The notes beneath the pieces were generated by a model. The model worked only from the letters and a program-made list of their open reading frames with translations, did not search any database and was not told where the DNA came from. DNA of 6,934 nt. Origin: Pontiella desulfatans. Lineage in GTDB: Bacteria > Verrucomicrobiota > Kiritimatiellia > Kiritimatiellales > Pontiellaceae. The stretch lies in contig JARFRL010000190.1 of assembly GCA_029287275.1 (NCBI GenBank), positions 1 to 6,934 on the forward strand. The letters are read 5' to 3'. Positions 6,067-6,934 of the stretch are shown one piece after another. The position numbers were made by a program, and so were the translations under genes. Every line of letters starts with the position of its first letter. Position 1 is the first letter of the stretch.

Positions 6067-6934
6067 TCAGGTGTTCCGCGCGAGCGCTTCATGCACCGTC
6101 TGACTTAGCTTCGCCTGGTTGAATGGTTTGCGGATAAAGGCTGAAAGGCCTTGTTTCTTCATTTCCTCGGTATCCTCTTCCTTGGAGAAACCAGAGGAGA
6201 GCATGATCCGTTGCGCGGGATTTATCCGTCTAATCGCCGCGAAGCAGTCGCGTCCATTCATCACCGGCATGATCATATCCAGGATAACCAGATCAAACGC
6301 GCCCGGTTTGGCTTGATAGATCTCAAGGGCCTCGGCGCCGTTCTCCGCGAGCGAGACGGCGTACCCGAGTCGGCGTAAAATCGCTTCCGCGGCGACGCGC
6401 ATGACGTTCTCGTCGTCGACCACGAGGATGGAGCCGCTTCCTTTAATGATCTGTTGAGCGGGTTTCGCCACCACGTCTCGCTCAACCGCGCAGGGCAGGA
6501 GAATGTGAAAGCTCGTTCCTTGGTCAACCTCGCTATAGGCGCTGATCGAGCCGCCGTGATTCTGGACCGTTCCATACGCGGCGGACAATCCGAGTCCGGT
6601 TCCTTTGCCTTGTGCCTTGGTGGTGTAGAACGGCTCGAAGATCCGCGGTAGACGCTCGGGCGGAATTCCGCAGCCGGTATCGCGCACTTCGACCTCGATA
6701 TGCGGCCCGGGCGTCAGGTCGAACGGACTTGCCGCGCAGGTGGCGGCGTCAACATCCATGACCGACGTGCTGAACGAAAGGCGGCCGCCATCCGGCATCG
6801 CGTGGGAGGCGTTAATCCCAAGGTTCAGAAAAACACTCTGGAGTTGAGCCGGATCGCCAACAATAAAACCGGGGCTGGCCGCGAGAGACGAATGGATCTC
6901 AATGCGCCGGTCTATCGTGCTTTGGAGCAGGGTT
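6067..6934 (-). CDS. Hybrid sensor histidine kinase, C-terminal part (ATPase plus receiver domain)
   Basis: The minus frame is open from the window edge (first full codon 6933-6931) to TGA at 6069-6067, giving 288 visible residues; the sensor part and the phospho-accepting histidine domain lie outside. The HATPase domain is complete from its N box: GDPAQLQSVFLNLGINA at 26-42, DTGCGI at 85-90 (G1), FEPFYTTK at 99-106 (F box) and GKGTGLGL at 109-116 (G2). A linker leads to a receiver domain at about 165-288 with the acidic pair Asp173-Asp174, phospho-acceptor Asp219 in LDMIMP, Ser246/Ser247 and Lys269-Pro. All residues needed for ATP binding and receiver phosphorylation are present. It is thus a hybrid kinase that passes phosphate from its histidine to its own C-terminal receiver, or is controlled by it. 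Such PAS-type hybrid kinases are common in environmental bacteria. The signal sensed and the partner are not visible. An ATG at 6798 is internal to the ATPase domain, not the start. Confidence 0.9.
   Translation of the reverse strand, partial: TLLQSTIDRRIEIHSSLAASPGFIVGDPAQLQSVFLNLGINASHAMPDGGRLSFSTSVMDVDAATCAASPFDLTPGPHIEVEVRDTGCGIPPERLPRIFEPFYTTKAQGKGTGLGLSAAYGTVQNHGGSISAYSEVDQGTSFHILLPCAVERDVVAKPAQQIIKGSGSILVVDDENVMRVAAEAILRRLGYAVSLAENGAEALEIYQAKPGAFDLVILDMIMPVMNGRDCFAAIRRINPAQRIMLSSGFSKEEDTEEMKKQGLSAFIRKPFNQAKLSQTVHEALARNT

Overview
The window looks like chromosomal DNA of a Gram-negative, GC-rich bacterium. Three predicted products belong in the outer envelope: a beta-barrel protein ending in phenylalanine and two lipoproteins with clear LAGC lipoboxes. 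Two kinds of short intergenic repeat (CACGGAT-AAA type and CACGAAG type) separate the first genes. From memory, such repeats recur in genomes of the Verrucomicrobiota/Kiritimatiellota/Planctomycetota group, so that is my tentative placement; no ribosomal or other marker gene is present to confirm it.

Layout: (1) 1-3023, plus strand: a co-directional set made of the C-terminal part of an MMPL/RND-type inner-membrane transporter, a periplasmic LolA-fold protein, and an outer-membrane beta-barrel protein of DUF1302/porin type. Together they could form an inner membrane-periplasm-outer membrane route for a lipid or other hydrophobic substrate. (2) 3024-3111: an AT-richer spacer with a 12-bp palindrome, then a small nine-cysteine protein (3112-3459) of unknown function. 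(3) 3484-5031, minus strand: a lipoprotein with two phospholipase D HKD motifs, similar to ClsC/YmdC cardiolipin synthases. (4) 5235-5999, plus strand: a lipoprotein of the amino-acid-binding family (SBP_bac_3), divergent from the PLD gene and with no permease or ATPase gene nearby. (5) 6067-6934, minus strand: the C-terminal part of a hybrid sensor histidine kinase (ATPase domain plus receiver domain), cut by the window edge.

There is no sign of a phage, insertion sequence, CRISPR array, RNA gene or defence island. The parts most worth following up are the repeat elements in the first operon, which seem to supply a stop codon, a ribosome-binding site and part of a signal peptide to the flanking genes; the transporter/LolA-like/barrel trio; and the small protein with three degenerate aromatic-Cys...Cys units.
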